Source of the DNA: Apostichopus japonicus
Taxonomy: Eukaryota; Echinodermata; Holothuroidea; Aspidochirotida; Stichopodidae
DNA length: 64,000 nt
Assembly: GCF_037975245.1 (NCBI RefSeq)
Contig: NC_092579.1
Span: forward strand, 2,905,001-2,969,000
Direction: 5' to 3'
The notes under the pieces are model-generated. The model saw only the letters and a program-made list of their open reading frames with translations. It made no database searches and was not told the DNA's origin. The first letter of the stretch is position 1. Every line of letters begins with the position of its first letter. Shown here one piece after another: positions 13,122 through 22,605 of this stretch. The position numbers and the translations under genes are program-made.

Positions 13122-13968
13122 CAAAGGCTTTTAAGCACAACTTCTATAGAAAACTGTGTGCACTGCTGTGCTGGAGAACAACTAAATAAATCTCAAAGTA
13201 ACGATCGATACCATAGTTAAACCTGGTTGAGATTCTGGCTGAAATCAGAAACATTGAAAAATAAGTAGTGTTTTAATTGTTTCTTAAAGGTAGCAGCACT
13301 TTGGACTTCTTTACGGCTGTCAGTAAGCTTATTCCACAATTTAGGCTCAATAGAGGCTCTATCAATAACGTATTTCTGCTACGGTCAGTGGTTACCAACA
13401 TATCACGGATATATTTAGGACCCAGTCCTCTAACAGACTTAAACACGATCAATATTATTTTAAAGTACACCCTCTCCTTGATTTTAAGCCAATGAAGGTC
13501 ATGGAATAAATCAGTCACATGATCATATCTACTTCTACCATATATCAATCTTGCAGCAAAATTTTGAACAGATTGGAGTTGATCATATCAATGTTGGTTG
13601 ATACCAAAATAAAGTAAAAATAAAGAAATATATATGTGTGACCATTATTTGAAGCAAGGCAACTGCAAAGTTTGTTTATATATATATATATATACATATA
13701 AACAAACTTTGCAGTTGCCTTGCTTCAAATAATGGTCACACTTATTCTTTGAGGCTATATTTATGTTTTTCTATAGCTCCTGACTGGTATCAGCCGTTGG
13801 GCAGTTGTTTTCAACGGAATAGCGAGCGTGTGGAATATCAAAAATGAATTGGGAACAATAGAATCAACGGAAAAACAAATGAGAGAGAAGCAACGTATGG
13901 CTGACGAAATCCGAGATGTTGCTGAGGAAATCAGAGAAGTATGTTCTCGGTCTCCGTACTGCAAGTAG
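2717..13968 (+). CDS. Gene A: secreted apolipoprotein-L-like protein, four exons
   Basis: Exons are 2717-2817, 10546-10612, 12085-12813 and 13777-13968, all with GT donors and AG acceptors. Phases match (2, 0, 0), giving one open frame of 362 codons plus TAG. Exon 1 is a hydrophobic signal peptide. Exon 3 holds an amphipathic helix, a long hydrophobic hairpin (SSQAGILGSVMMASSIIP onward) and charged helices. Exon 4 has a further hydrophobic helix, a charged helix and a C-terminal C-x5-C. The order of pre-hairpin helix, Gly/Ala/Ser-rich hairpin, helical bundle and late helix with a Glu/Lys-rich tail resembles the ApoL family (PF05461), known for membrane insertion and ion-channel formation. The role here is inferred. 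It is diverged from copies B and C but shares exon sizes, phases and four cysteines. Intron 1 (7.7 kb) carries a Ty3 element and a hAT-like element. A ClyA-like helical pore former is the alternative reading. Confidence 0.75.
2894..3003 (+). mobile_element. tRNA-derived SINE, copy 1
   Basis: It begins GGAGTGTTAGCTCAGTGG (A box) and carries GAGTTCGAGTC (B box), then a tRNA-unrelated stretch. The reverse complement of 22505-22605 matches it through both boxes and into 'actccaagattaatgta', which defines a dispersed family. The Ty3 element inserted about 30 bp downstream. Confidence 0.7.
3035..3314 (-). repeat. 3' LTR of the Ty3 element
   Basis: 280 bp with TGTAAAC...TGTTACA termini. It is a repeat of 7424-7692 and is 11 bp longer because of one duplicated AATTAATAAAT unit. 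It is the 3' LTR because coding runs on the minus strand. Confidence 0.95.
3315..3327 (-). other. Polypurine tract
   Basis: On the minus strand this reads AAAGAAAGGGAGA immediately before the 3' LTR, the expected plus-strand priming site. Confidence 0.85.
3447..4349 (-). CDS. Ty3 integrase core and C-terminal domain (fragment after an in-frame stop)
   Basis: This 300-residue minus-strand segment is in the same frame as the upstream pol ORF and separated from it by one TAA. It contains the integrase catalytic core: the first Asp in 'GADLFEWNG', the second in 'SDNGPQF', and the Glu in 'NGMAEKA'. A basic C-terminal region with 'NRKHLRK' follows, typical of Mag/K02A2.6-like integrases. The first Met is probably not a natural start. 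The segment is the continuation of pol, and a single nonsense change explains the break. Confidence 0.9.
   Translation of the reverse strand: MPHDVPTRPWAKIGADLFEWNGKDYLILIDYYSGYFEMAHLPNTKSETVITNLKSQFARHGIPDTLVSDNGPQFSSNCFSEFSHLFQFHHTTSSPYHPQSNGMAEKAVQIAKGLLTKTKEDGQDPYLALLEYRNTPRDDILGSPAQRLFGRRTKTRLPTSERLLQPRILKPDTVTKRLAEKRQMQKTYFDRQARPLAQLYPGENIRMQTEKGWVPATVTSRTGQPRSYIVETLDGTNYRRNRKHLRKTKENYDSLKELDMQLIDPESEERDMRENTETNEEIRRSSRLKTKPVWAKDYVM
4368..7145 (-). CDS. Ty3 gag (C-terminal part)-protease-RT-RNase H-integrase zinc domain
   Basis: 925 residues on the minus strand. In order: the end of gag; two zinc knuckles (CYKCGRSWDREHDC and CNSCGKLNHFAVVC); aspartic protease 'IDTGAECNVIS'; RT with 'LPFGICSAPEVFQ' and active site 'VADDILVWG' (Val where Tyr is usual in YxDD); RNase H beginning 'VDASSQGLGAVLLQ'; and the H2C2 integrase zinc finger at the C terminus. 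It ends in an in-frame TAA, after which the integrase core continues at 4349. The apparent start lies inside gag and is an artefact of the A-run frameshift. Confidence 0.92.
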   Translation of the reverse strand: MRHFVSQKKNITWERHIFNTRNQKSSEPIDQYVTDLRNKSKGCEFGELTDGLIRDRIVCGIHDDQVRRRLLREESLTLGKAIDICRASEATSAQMKSLAGETNLLIHQVRSYNSNTRGKSQKSQTSSGNRNCYKCGRSWDREHDCPAIGAKCNSCGKLNHFAVVCRNNQKLAYTQSNSKKQRSQSQKDIRVINQATGSDTDSETEFFIGMTKVEKAKGPKTDKNWEVQLSLNECLVNFTIDTGAECNVISKSIYEQITNEPPKKSKAKLVAYGGQKLKTIGCVDIACEYKDRFYVINFQVVDGVVPCLLGLPSCEQLSLIKRVFKTQELDSEESTAELDLLEKYKDVFTGLGSVTDVTHHITVDPTIAPVVHPPRKVPVALRERIRKELNRMERMNVISRVREPTAWVNSMVTVIKPNKIRICIDPRDLNKAIKREHFPMRTIEEVISRMPDAQVFSVLDASSGFWQVNLDEESTNLCTFNTPFGRYKFHRLPFGICSAPEVFQDVMSQVFEDLEGIEIVADDILVWGKDDIEHDQRLEQLLQRARDRNVKLNKDKCQLRKPQISYLGHVLTSNGLKPDPEKVRAISEMEPPHDKESLRRFMGMVTYVAKFIPNLSVESAPLRALLEKGVQWEWDETKQKSFQKLKEKITKTPVLKLFDVNKEVTISVDASSQGLGAVLLQEGAPIAYASKSMTKSQQNYAQIEKEMLGIVFGCERFHEYLYGQKSINVETDHKPLEAIFTKPLYQTPHRLQQMLLKVQKYPLSVNYKPGKELYIADTLSRCSLAEMADNLGEKAFEIAQIQMLPMSNEKLIKLRQLTVEDISLQTLVKYIGEGWPETRSELPVCARPYWSYKHEITVNDEILFRGDKVIVPLKMRRDILAQIHSAHFGIEKCKRRARDVLFWPQMNAEIEDLISKCEICNKYRN
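7090..7386 (-). CDS. Ty3 gag N-terminal part
   Basis: The ATG at 7386 is 24 nt downstream of the primer-binding site on the minus strand. The 98-residue product (MDQLKQPSSLSLQGNLAENW start) resembles Mag/SURL-type gag openings. The frame is lost at a run of ten A (7117-7126). With nine A the frame would run on into the larger ORF, so this is most simply a one-base homopolymer expansion. Replication slippage, transcriptional slippage and assembly error cannot be told apart here. Confidence 0.85.
   Translation of the reverse strand: MDQLKQPSSLSLQGNLAENWRKWRQMLLLYLEASGLSAKTDKVKTSALLHIAGEDAVEIYNSFKWEEEGDCWKLNKVMDQFEAFCKPKKKHYLGASYF
7410..7423 (-). other. Ty3 primer-binding site, tRNA-Leu type
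   Basis: On the minus strand TGGTGTCAGAAGTG lies directly after the 5' LTR. It is complementary to a tRNA ending CACTTCTGACACCA, which matches the 3' end of animal tRNA-Leu(CAG), as in the SURL group. Confidence 0.8.
7424..7692 (-). repeat. 5' LTR of the Ty3 element
   Basis: 269 bp with TGTAAAC...TGTTACA termini on the + strand, followed by the GAAAC target duplication. Confidence 0.95.
8354..10156. mobile_element. hAT-like non-autonomous DNA element with a nested retroelement relic
   Basis: The ends are CAGGGGTGGCGAT and (reverse complement) CACGGGTGGCGAT, each followed inward by long G/C runs. The flanking 8-bp sequences CCAGCACT (8346-8353) and TCTGCACT (10157-10164) agree at 6 of 8 positions, as expected for an old hAT target duplication. 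The interior has no transposase. It contains a CR1/L2-like RT relic on the minus strand (about 9060-9830) and another hAT-style terminus (CTTGGCTACGCGCCTG near 8981-8996), so it is composite. It lies in intron 1 of gene A. Confidence 0.65.
9060..9830 (-). pseudogene. CR1/L2-type reverse transcriptase C-terminal relic
   Basis: Minus-strand translation gives 'VRNLGVIFDKNLNMECHV' and 'KIGKIRRF', followed, with stops and frame changes, by motifs of the distal RT region such as a 'FDYCNS'-like segment and 'WNKLP'-like text. These are typical of the thumb and C-terminal part of CR1/L2/Rex elements. Endonuclease and RT active sites are absent, so it is a 5'-truncated decayed copy. Confidence 0.7.
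10157..10545. other. Gene A intron 1, distal part
   Basis: No gene seen. Includes a G-rich stretch (about 10266-10290). It ends with a T-rich tract and the CATAG acceptor of exon 2. Confidence 0.6.
10546..10612 (+). CDS. Gene A exon 2
   Basis: 67 nt (1 + 66), flanked by CATAG and GTAAAT. It encodes a charged helix ending 'IVAASLK', matching the 67-nt exon 2 of gene B in length, phase and pattern (ending 'TVAAKFK'). It is too short to be found by ORF length. Confidence 0.75.
10613..12084. other. Gene A intron 2
   Basis: 1472 bp with no supported gene. It contains a hAT-like terminus (AGTGGCGTCACCAG near 10788-10801) followed by a G-run. Minus-strand frames at 11333-11765 are hydrophobic low-complexity translations without family resemblance. 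Confidence 0.55.
12085..12813 (+). CDS. Gene A exon 3: ApoL-like core domain
   Basis: 243 codons, phase 0 at both ends (acceptor TATAG, donor GCG|GTAAGC). It opens with 'ELDIYCERY' (first conserved Cys), then a leucine-patterned helix, a roughly 40-residue hydrophobic hairpin with prolines at its turn ('IIPTPLSG'), and charged helices including 'LLKLCKW' (second conserved Cys). Reading past the donor would reach a stop 30 nt later. Splicing is preferred because exon 4 continues in frame and is conserved in copy B. Confidence 0.8.
13007..13118. repeat. (CA)n then (TA)n microsatellite
   Basis: CA/CG-type dinucleotides to about 13042, then about 75 bp of pure TA. Located in intron 3 of gene A. 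Confidence 0.95.
13245..13620 (-). pseudogene. CR1/L2-type RT C-terminal relic
   Basis: Minus-strand translation includes 'VTDLFHDLHWLKIKERVYFK' and 'GLGPKYIRDML', followed by a frame-shifted 'LNCGISLLTAVKKS' region. This is the usual C-terminal end of CR1-family RTs. No active site is present. It is a short 5'-truncated copy in intron 3 of gene A. Confidence 0.7.
13636..13741. repeat. 106-bp perfect palindrome (hairpin or snap-back MITE)
   Basis: Two 46-bp arms (GTGTGACCATTATTTGAAGC... and its exact reverse complement) surround a 14-nt TA loop. It ends 35 bp before the first base of gene A exon 4. No coding content. Confidence 0.95.
13777..13968 (+). CDS. Gene A exon 4: C-terminal ApoL-like helices
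   Basis: 63 codons plus TAG after a CTATAG acceptor, phase 0. A hydrophobic helix ('RWAVVFNGIASVWNI') is followed by a Glu/Lys/Arg-rich helix and a terminal C-x5-C. Gene B exon 4 has the same layout ('[15 protein letters not shown]', then a charged helix, then C-x5-C). Confidence 0.75.
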   Translation, partial: LLTGISRWAVVFNGIASVWNIKNELGTIESTEKQMREKQRMADEIRDVAEEIREVCSRSPYCK

Positions 13969-14158
13969 CCTAGGTTACGAAGCTGCATCCCATATCACAA
14001 CAAAGAAGACCCTGCTAGGATCGAACCGTCGGGCTTTCTAACTTATACTTTTACTATAAACACAGGCTTTTTTTCAGTAGATAAGCATTTTGTTAACAGT
14101 TTTACCCCTCTTGGAGATGTAAACAGTAAGCATAATGGTTATAAGTGTACATATTAAA

Positions 14159-15395
14159 CGTAGCACTTTCATATTTTGATTTGGACATCGGTATAAGATT
14201 AAAACTGTAGATGTGCGAATGTCATTTCATATATCCCTCTTCATATTAACAAATGGTACTTTTATAAATTGCTTATCGTCTAATTGTTGACAAGTAGGGA
14301 TTTAACACTTAATTCTTAAATTTTAATACCGTTTGAATGTTTGGATGGCTGCCGATGTTCTTTATTGAGAATTTCTTCAAAATTCCCTTTACTTTTTGTG
14401 TGGAAATGTTATCTTTTTTGTGATTGAAACTGTAGGTTAATAACCATGATGAAATCAGTCACTCTACTGTTGCCGTTCACAAAATATTAGTTTCGTGGCT
14501 ACATTCCAATACAGAGTGAGTCAAGTCAAAAAATGACTGCTAAATTACGCTATTGTGACGACAAAAGTGATAATCACTCAATTGTTTTATGCTCTCAAAT
14601 ATATGTATTACTGTCACTCCCCTTCAATGTTCATTTCACTTTATTGTATATACTCTGCACTTCTAGCCGTTGCTGAAAAAGGTTTCAGGGGTAAAATGTA
14701 AAGGTACTTTGGAAGGATTTGACTTACTTACTTGAGAGGAAAAGACAAAGAAATCCGCGCGCAAGACATTTCGCACATGACCCCCCCCCCATGTAGTTCA
14801 TTTCATATTTGCTAACGAAGTATAAGATATATGATAACTCAATAGCCTCATAACAAGCTACCTCTTTCCAGGCCGAAAGCCAGGAATTCTGAGTTGGAGG
14901 GGCGCCAAAAATGTAACGAGGAACAACAGCAATTTAAGGAGTGGCACAATACTCGTGTCCTGTAACTTGTGAAGTTTTAGTAAGCCGATGGGGGAGGCAT
15001 AATAGTCCTCTTTGGCCCGGCCATGATATGGACCTGCTCCCTCTACAGAAAGTTCATTACGACTGTGATAATATCGGCGAAATACGTCATATGGCTGCTC
15101 TGGCCATTAATGTCTTACATACCCTAATACTTTCGACAAGGTTGGATCACTCCTCGCGGAAGGCAAATAAATTATGCGGTGTTGGCGGCGTGTGTGACGC
15201 TTTGGTGTAAACACTGTAACGCCAAAAGTATTATGTTGAACATACACGGTGTGTGGATGCACCGTAATGGGAACAAGAACCCTATGTTTTTATGTGTATT
15301 GGTCAAAGGTCATTGGAGGTCAACAGAGGTAAACGTCTGAAAGTCTTGTAAACGTGATAATTCAAAAGTTGCATGTTCGTTAAAAGTTCATACTT
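14159..15395. repeat. Copy 2 of the direct repeat at 1-988
   Basis: Aligns to bases 1-988 with modest divergence and one extra internal stretch (about 14777-15095). It starts about 190 bp after the gene A stop. This suggests it is the 3' flank of the ApoL-like duplication unit. Confidence 0.75.
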
Positions 15396-16450
15396 GACAA
15401 AGGTCAACAGTGGTCAATGCAAATCTTGTATAGAAGATAACTCAAAATCTACATTTCAGTTGACATCCATAACCAGTATGCTACGGTTTCAGCTTAGTCA
15501 AACTTATTATTACTTGATATGTAAATCCCCTTTGATAAACATGTTAATGCTATCGAAATTTGTGAGGTTAAAGGTAATTTGAGGTGAACAGAAGTCAAAT
15601 TCGTTAAACCTTATAATCCACATTATTGAAAGAACTTTGCTGATCACTTGCAGTCAGTTATGGTCAATCATGATTCCAATGTTACCTTTGAAAGATTCTC
15701 AAAATGTAGCAGGAAAACACTTAGCCTGTTTGCTTTCTGGTTCTACTTGCCTGGCTGTCACTGGATATTCGTTTAACATGGTCGTGTCCAATGTTCATTG
15801 CTGGAGGTGAAGGAGTGTTCTCCATCGTTTCGGGCAATCGACAATGGCGTGTGGCAGTTGTTGGCCCAAACTTTAAAATACGTTAGTTCTTCTCCTCCTT
15901 TTTTGAAATTTTCCTGCATTTTATTGCCGAGTTTGATTACGTGCTCGAAGCGAAAGTGATCGACCGCTTCAAGCCGTATTTCATTTTGTGGACTAGTACT
16001 AAAAAAAAGTCAACAATGGTTGAAAGGCTAAAGCTCAAAGATTCCTTGCTGGAATATCAACAGACTTGGTGAAGTTACAACATATGTTTAATAGTAATTG
16101 ACATAAAAAAGTGTATGTCATAGGTCAATTGGTCAAACATTGAACCGCGCAAAATCCTACTATGACTTTTGATTTACATCAAACTTGGCGATAATCATAA
16201 GTCGAAGATGGATCAATGAAGTGTACTATGCATAAAGGCCAAAGGACGTTGGAGATCACAAGAGCAATAATCTCATTAAAACCTACTCTTCCTAGGGTTT
16301 ATGCGTGATTTTCATCAAACTTGGTGGGTCATAAAAATTGTACCGTACTCAGCTTTGAGACCAAAGGTCACTTTGGGTCAAGAGAGGTCACACAGGGACA
16401 CTCACGTGGAAACTTACTTCTCTTAGGCTTTGCTTTTGATGTGATCTAAA
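15280..16450. repeat. Diverged tandem array rich in AGGTCA half-sites
   Basis: Repeated phrases of the type 'caaaggtcaNNNNaggtcaacagaggt' recur with intervening 'cttgtaNacgataactcaaaa'-like text, clearest at 15293-15335 and 15396-15440. Weaker copies lie near 15572, 16246 and 16367. The copies are too diverged to give a period by eye. No gene is seen. Confidence 0.5.
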
Positions 16451-17804
16451 CCTAGTCTCAATAATGAATAGATATTATTGATCTTTAGGCCAGCGGTTAT
16501 TTGGGGTCCCCATGGTAAGCTCCTGTATATCATATACTGTGCCATATTAATGAATTTGCCCTAATCTAGGCTGATTTAAATTTGTCTTCCTGGCTCTCCG
16601 TTATTTCATTAGAAATTATCTTTATCCTATATATATTTTCCCCGGATCCTTAATTGATCTGAGACCCCGTGCTGCATGTATTTTCTATATCTCCTTTCTT
16701 CCGGCCAGGCTGCGTATTCTGTACTATAGGTAGCATACCACAATTAGAATAGTCCTCACTTGATCTACTGAAGTGACTTTTTCTGCATATTTTAAGTGGT
16801 CATTCTGTCTTCTTCTTATGCGTTCTTCCTTTTTTTTATTGAAATTTGAATGCTCATACCGTATAACAATAGTAATAAAATATCTTCCAGATGACGTTAT
16901 ACACAATATTTCGTATTATAGACCTATCTAACATTCGCTACACCTAAAATTAACGACTCGGTACTGTATTGATACCTTTTACTTGCTTTGATTGATTGAT
17001 TGACATATATGATTTAACTATGTGTAACATTCGAATAGATGTAACATTATTGTTAGATGTGTAATATTGTACCATCATAGGCGAATTGGAAGACATTTCA
17101 CAGGGAGCGGAAGGCGTTTGTCCTGACAATTTTCCCTGATTGGCAAACAATCATGACATGCATTGAAAGGGATAAAATCTTAGAAAGTCACATGCTGCAT
17201 ATCAATTCCTTTTGGAGAAAATGTTGGTATCGAAAAAACAGAAAAAATGTCGTGTGGTCTTTGTAATGAACATGCTTTCAGTAGCCTAAAAGAGTAGTGT
17301 CTAAAATATAAAATAAAATAGCTATGCCTGTGTAAATATTTGTAAAACCTCTAAAAGTTCTGGCAACAATGAAAACAATATATTTGTGTGGATGTTGTAA
17401 AGTTTGATGATTCATTCTCAAAGTTGACATTTATGAAAATACCAAACTTTGCCTCCAAACGATCCTTATCTAATTTTTACAAGTTTGACACTGTTTCAAA
17501 GCTACTTTTCATTTACATGCATTGCAATATCCCCTAAGCTACAGAGAATCTCATGGTCGTTGCTCCCAAATATGCTTTCTAATTCTTATAAAACTTTGTC
17601 AAGCGCACAGAATTATGTCTTCATCTTGTATATAGTGTATTAGGATACTGCAAATTGTTGAGATTACGCACAGTCACATACCTTCATGAACTGTATATGT
17701 GTTCAATATGTTTCACATCAATAAAGATTAATCTGAAAGACGCAAGTGAAGAGTTCGAGTGTTCTCTAACGACCAGTCTCAAGACACGACAATTGGTGAA
17801 GAAG
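16451..17804. other. Intergenic, nothing identified
   Basis: AT-rich sequence without supported coding regions or repeats beyond a short GATT tetranucleotide run near 16988. Any LTR of the Ty3 relic that follows is not recognisable. Confidence 0.5.
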
Positions 17805-20389
17805 ATGGCGGCGTCAATCGGACAGATTAACGACTTCAATTAAAATCTCGAATATTTCGGTAGTTACTTTCAACGATTTGAGCATTGATTCATCACGAAC
17901 AACATTCCAGAAGCAAAGAAAACATTGTTTCTGTCGTGATAGGGCCACGTGCATACCAACTTTTGACGAACCGGTTACTACATGCGGCAAAGTCTATAGT
18001 AAGAAGACGCGTACGCGGACCTACCACATAATTTGACTACACAGCACGAGCCCAAGCCACTCATAATCGCCCAATGGTTTGGATTTCATGATACAAGTCA
18101 AGGGACTAAAGAATCAATCACACAGTCTATTGTGTCGCTCAGGAAATCGGGCAACTAACTGTGCATTTGGGATTTTTTTTTGCAAGATGCGTTGCGGGAC
18201 AGGATGTATGCGGTATTCGTAGCGAAAGCATCCAACGCATAATAATGTGTACCAAGGACTTTAACGTAGTTATGAAGAGATATCGTTAGCAACGGAAGCC
18301 GCCATTGCAAATGCTTCCACGTTGGGTAGTAATACAGGAAGTGGGCCACCAGTGAACAAAGTTGACGAAGGAAGAAGGCCACAAATCAGATTCAGGCGAA
18401 AAGAAAATGACAAGAAATGGAGTAAGAAAGAGCAGGATCCATGTCATCAAATATTTGCTTCTTTATAGATCAAGAATGCTATCCTTGCGGAAAGAACGAT
18501 GTGCAAAAGTAAAGGTGGGATGGGGGTGGGGTAGGGGCTGAAACCCACCTATATCAGGCCTACTCCAAGGGCTACTGTAAGTTTGTGCAGGGGGAATATG
18601 AAAGTGATTTCAAGGAACTATTTTCAGTATACTCTGTTAAGGATACTATAGCTAATACAAGTATTTGGGTAGAGGTTTGTGTAGAAGGACAGTATGACAT
18701 TTCTATTAAATACTGGGTCGTCCGTACCTATCATACCTGACGAGATATACGCAGAGAAATGCACGGGCCTACTATGACCACATGTCAGTATAATTTGACA
18801 ACATAAACAGGGGAAAGCATCTCAAAAATGAGTCAAGTGTCTGTTTCAGTTGATCAAAAGGGAAAACACCAAGGAGTAACCCCTATAGTAGCAGTGGAGG
18901 GAAATAAACCTCAATTTCTTGGACGGGATTGATTGTCGAGTATCCAGCTAGATTGGGCCAACATATTCTAGGTACAACGCCAACTTTGATAATCTAGAAC
19001 ATGTTCTAATGCAACATAGAGATGTCGTGGATGGTCAGTCACCCAGTCGAGTTACTGAGTTTAAGGCAGGGATGAGAGTTGATGAGAGAAACATCCTCTC
19101 ACGTGTTCTGCAAACCCCGACCCGGGCCATATGCAAGACCAACTCTCAAAGTTGGAGGAACACTTCCAATGAAGCACGAAGCAAGTGGGCAGCTCGGCAT
19201 TGTGCTTAAAGCTGATAAGTCATTACGCATATATGGAGACTGCAAAGTAACATTTAACCCGTACTTGGTTGAGCACCGTACCCCTTACCAAATTATGAAG
19301 GATGTTTTGCCAAATTACAATTGCCAATTTGAAAGTACTTCAGTACACGGGATTTCTCGCAAGCATAAAAACAGTTGGATTTAACAGAACATTCCAACGA
19401 ATATCTGACAGTGAATATTCACAAAAGATTGTTTCTTTGCCATCGGTTGCTATTCGGAGTATCCTCGGCACCGGCCAATTTGCTAGCTGCCGTTGACCAT
19501 GGACCAGTTCAAGGACTTGATAAGGTAGTTTTCTATTTGGATTACATTTTTAACAAGACCAGAGGAGTATGGCTTCATAATTAAGAAAGATAAGTGCAGT
19601 TCCATGGAAGAGAGCATTATGTACTTAGGCCTTGAGAAGGGTTACAACCTATACCGAGGAGAAAGTTGAGGACATTAATACACAACAGTCTACAAATCTA
19701 GCGGAATTGAGATTCTTTCTAGATTTAGTAAATTACTATATGGGAGATTTATAAGAAACCTCTCCACCTTATTAAAACCGCTAAACGACTTGCTTCAAAA
19801 AGGGAAAGTTTGGCCTTGGGGAAACGCTTGTAGAGAAAGCTTAACAAATGTAATGAAAGTTTCGTTGCCAGCACAGTGCTTGTGCATTATGAACCCTCTT
19901 AACCACTACGCTTAGCATGCGAGACTGCGCCATACGGGAAAGGACCAGTGATTTCCCGTGTTTTTGAAAGTGGGGAAGAACGACCTATTGCCTTTGGGAC
20001 AAGATCTCTCATTAAGAGTGAACAAAAAACATCCGAATATTGAAAAGGAGTCGCTTAGTTTTGTACATGGAGTCACAAAGTTCCACAAATTCTTATATGG
20101 TAGGGACTTCACCTTAGAAAGCGACCACAAACCATTGGTCACTATATTTGGTCCCAAGAAAGGTATCCCAATTTTTGCCACACTTAGATTACAAAGATGG
20201 GCCTTGATATCACAAGCTAATTTATATGACATTGTCTACAGGACGTCTGAGGATCATTGCCATGTAAACTGCATGTCTAGGGTTCCTCGTGGTTCATCAG
20301 ACTTGGCAACAGAAACTAGTATTTGTTACATTTCTCGTATCGATGATATGCCAGTAAATGCCCAAGAGATAGAAGAGCAGACTCACTAA
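17805..20389 (+). pseudogene. Decayed Ty3/gypsy (K02A2.6-like) gag-pol relic
   Basis: A gag-like start (MAASIGQINDFN at 17805) continues through several stops and frame changes. A protease-end/RT-start region follows near 18840-19210. Next are RT fragments around 19220-19590 containing 'KADKSLRIYGD', 'LTEHSNEYLTVNIHK' and a 'FYLDYI'-like active-site region. RNase H is at 19958-20389, containing 'FLYGRDFTLESDHKPL'. Integrase and recognisable LTRs are missing. All fragments run in one direction and in the correct order, so this is one old insertion rather than separate pieces. It is much older than the element at 3035. Confidence 0.8.
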
Positions 20390-21573
20390 GGTCACCAAGT
20401 TTTGCATGCATAAATGGCCTGAGGCCATTTAAGATGAGTCTATAGAAATGCGTCCATATTCTTTGCATCTTAGCTTTAGAAGCTCCAGAAAACTACCCCT
20501 GTTCGTGTTAGAAATGTTCCCTTAATCATGGCGTGTTTCCCCATGGCTGCGTGGTGCGATATTCTACTGTGCTTTGAGCATCAAACATAACAACTCTCAA
20601 TAATATATTATCTGTTTTGTTGAACAAACGCTTTGTGACAACTATCAAGCTGGTTAAGAATAGTTTAGTTCCCTTTCTCGTTTTTTTCCCCTCACGTATT
20701 GATCCAATGTATCATTGCTGAACAATGTGCTGCTGTCACGCTAGAGTAGATAGGACAGTGTATTTTACTATTAGTGATAGTACGCTGGTTCATCTTTTGC
20801 ATGAGTGAACAAGCTTTTGTGTATTAAAACGTTTATCCAGGGAACTAGTCAGATCTAGTATAGTGATGTCGGCTATGTAGTAGAAATATGCCAGCATTAT
20901 AGACACAGGTGTATTGGTAGAGAATGCTTGGATAGGTTGAGAATGCTATAGAGTTTCTCGCAGTGTCAGAGTGATCCTACTATCTGCGCTAATAGATGCA
21001 ACCTATTTTCTTTACAATGGATTAGCCAATTCATGTAGGTTAGGAGCAAACACATCACTCGCAGCTGAAACGTAATGCTGTTAGAGTTGTAGGATTTCTA
21101 TGTGTCTCTCTTGGTAAGGCGCCCCATTTAATTTTCCGTTGCAACAGGTGGCATGGGGTTTATTTCACTTATAAAAACCCCTTTATTACCCTGGGGCCAT
21201 AATGTTGTGAATTTGGAATTCATCGTTGGCAAGAGGTAAGTTGGGAAAAGTCGCCTGGGTACCAGAATCTTGATAGAGGCTCATTAGGGCAGCTGCATTA
21301 TGGCAGTATTGGACGTCAAATAGGAAATCATTGTAAGTAACACTTTGACATAAAACCATGTGTTACAGTAAACATTATTTGGTTAAATATGGTGAATCGC
21401 CGTAGGAGAAAAACAATGTTAAAGGAATGCAAATTTAGCCAGAACTCTGAATACCAAAATTAAGGAAAAGTTCGTGCAATTTAATTTTTGAAAATTATGA
21501 AAAAGGGGTTGTAATTTTTAGAAATTTTGAATGGAATTTCTAAAAATCTTCCAAATCCATTTCGTGCAATGTT

Positions 21574-21611
<38 letters not shown>

Positions 21612-22032
21612 TATATATTTTGTTACTGTATGTATAGGGTTGATAAATTTAACGTTGTACCTTACCCGTTGTACCTTACTTATTAATACCAAGAATTAAG
21701 TGTCGTGGCGGTTTATTAACCAATAAAAGGCAGTCAAAATCAATTTATGCCTATTCTACACACATCTTTTTTGCTGGTGGGGGGGGGGCAAGGATCGTTT
21801 TTTCTTGTACTTTTACAGATAATACTAGCGTGGAGAAAGAGATTTCTAGCAAACACAATAACAGGCAGTCGGTTTCAAATGAAAGAGCAGGACGGTTTCT
21901 CTTACCTTCATTCCGACTGTATTTGTACAGGTGGAAAACAATATAGATTTTTTTTATATACATAATTAAAGGTCAAAGTCTAATGCCTAGAGCCGTTGAA
22001 GCGTTCAATTGTACCCCACTGTTCTTGGGCAA
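20390..22032. other. Intergenic spacer before the three-unit tandem block
   Basis: No gene supported. It includes a TA microsatellite (about 21578-21607) and a G9 run near 21779. The homology shared by units B, C and D starts near 22033. Confidence 0.5.
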
Positions 22033-22504
22033 GTGCTGGTTTGAATTATGTTATTCAACTATAGGCCTAACGTGAGGCCTTCAACAGGAAAAGAAAGACA
22101 ATAACTTTGATAAGGCACATTACATCAATGTATCATTATCATGAATGATACAGGCTATTGTGTTAATCACATTTGTATGGTATGATTATCCCAGAGACAT
22201 TGTGGGCTGTAACAAACATGTTTCACTTTCAGAATCTGGACACATAGACCATCTTTGACGAAACTAATTCACGATTGACAATTAGCCAAAAGACAATTTA
22301 TTAGTTTTATACGAGAGAAAAAAAAGGTAATCTGGAGGGGGATTCTGCGGACTTAACAACTATCCAAACTGGCTCACAATTTTTGTATATTTGTATTTTT
22401 AGATCGCGTAGAAGCCATCTTTGGCTTATCAAAGCCGAAAGTTGACCGCAGTCAGTAGCTTAGATTCATATTTAACGTCCATGATTATAAATTGTCAATT
22501 TTTA

Positions 22505-22605
22505 ACAGATCTTTAACTGGACGACATACATTAATCTTGGAGTGACTCGAACCCGGAACCATTATCATTGAAAGGCACCCGCGTTAACCACTGAATTAAC
22601 ACTCC
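22505..22605 (-). mobile_element. tRNA-derived SINE, copy 2
   Basis: The reverse complement of this segment matches the SINE at 2894-3003, including GGAGTGTTAATTCAGTGG (A box) and GGGTTCGAGTC (B box). It is absent at the equivalent site in unit C (near 31750), so it inserted in unit B or was lost from C. Confidence 0.7.
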
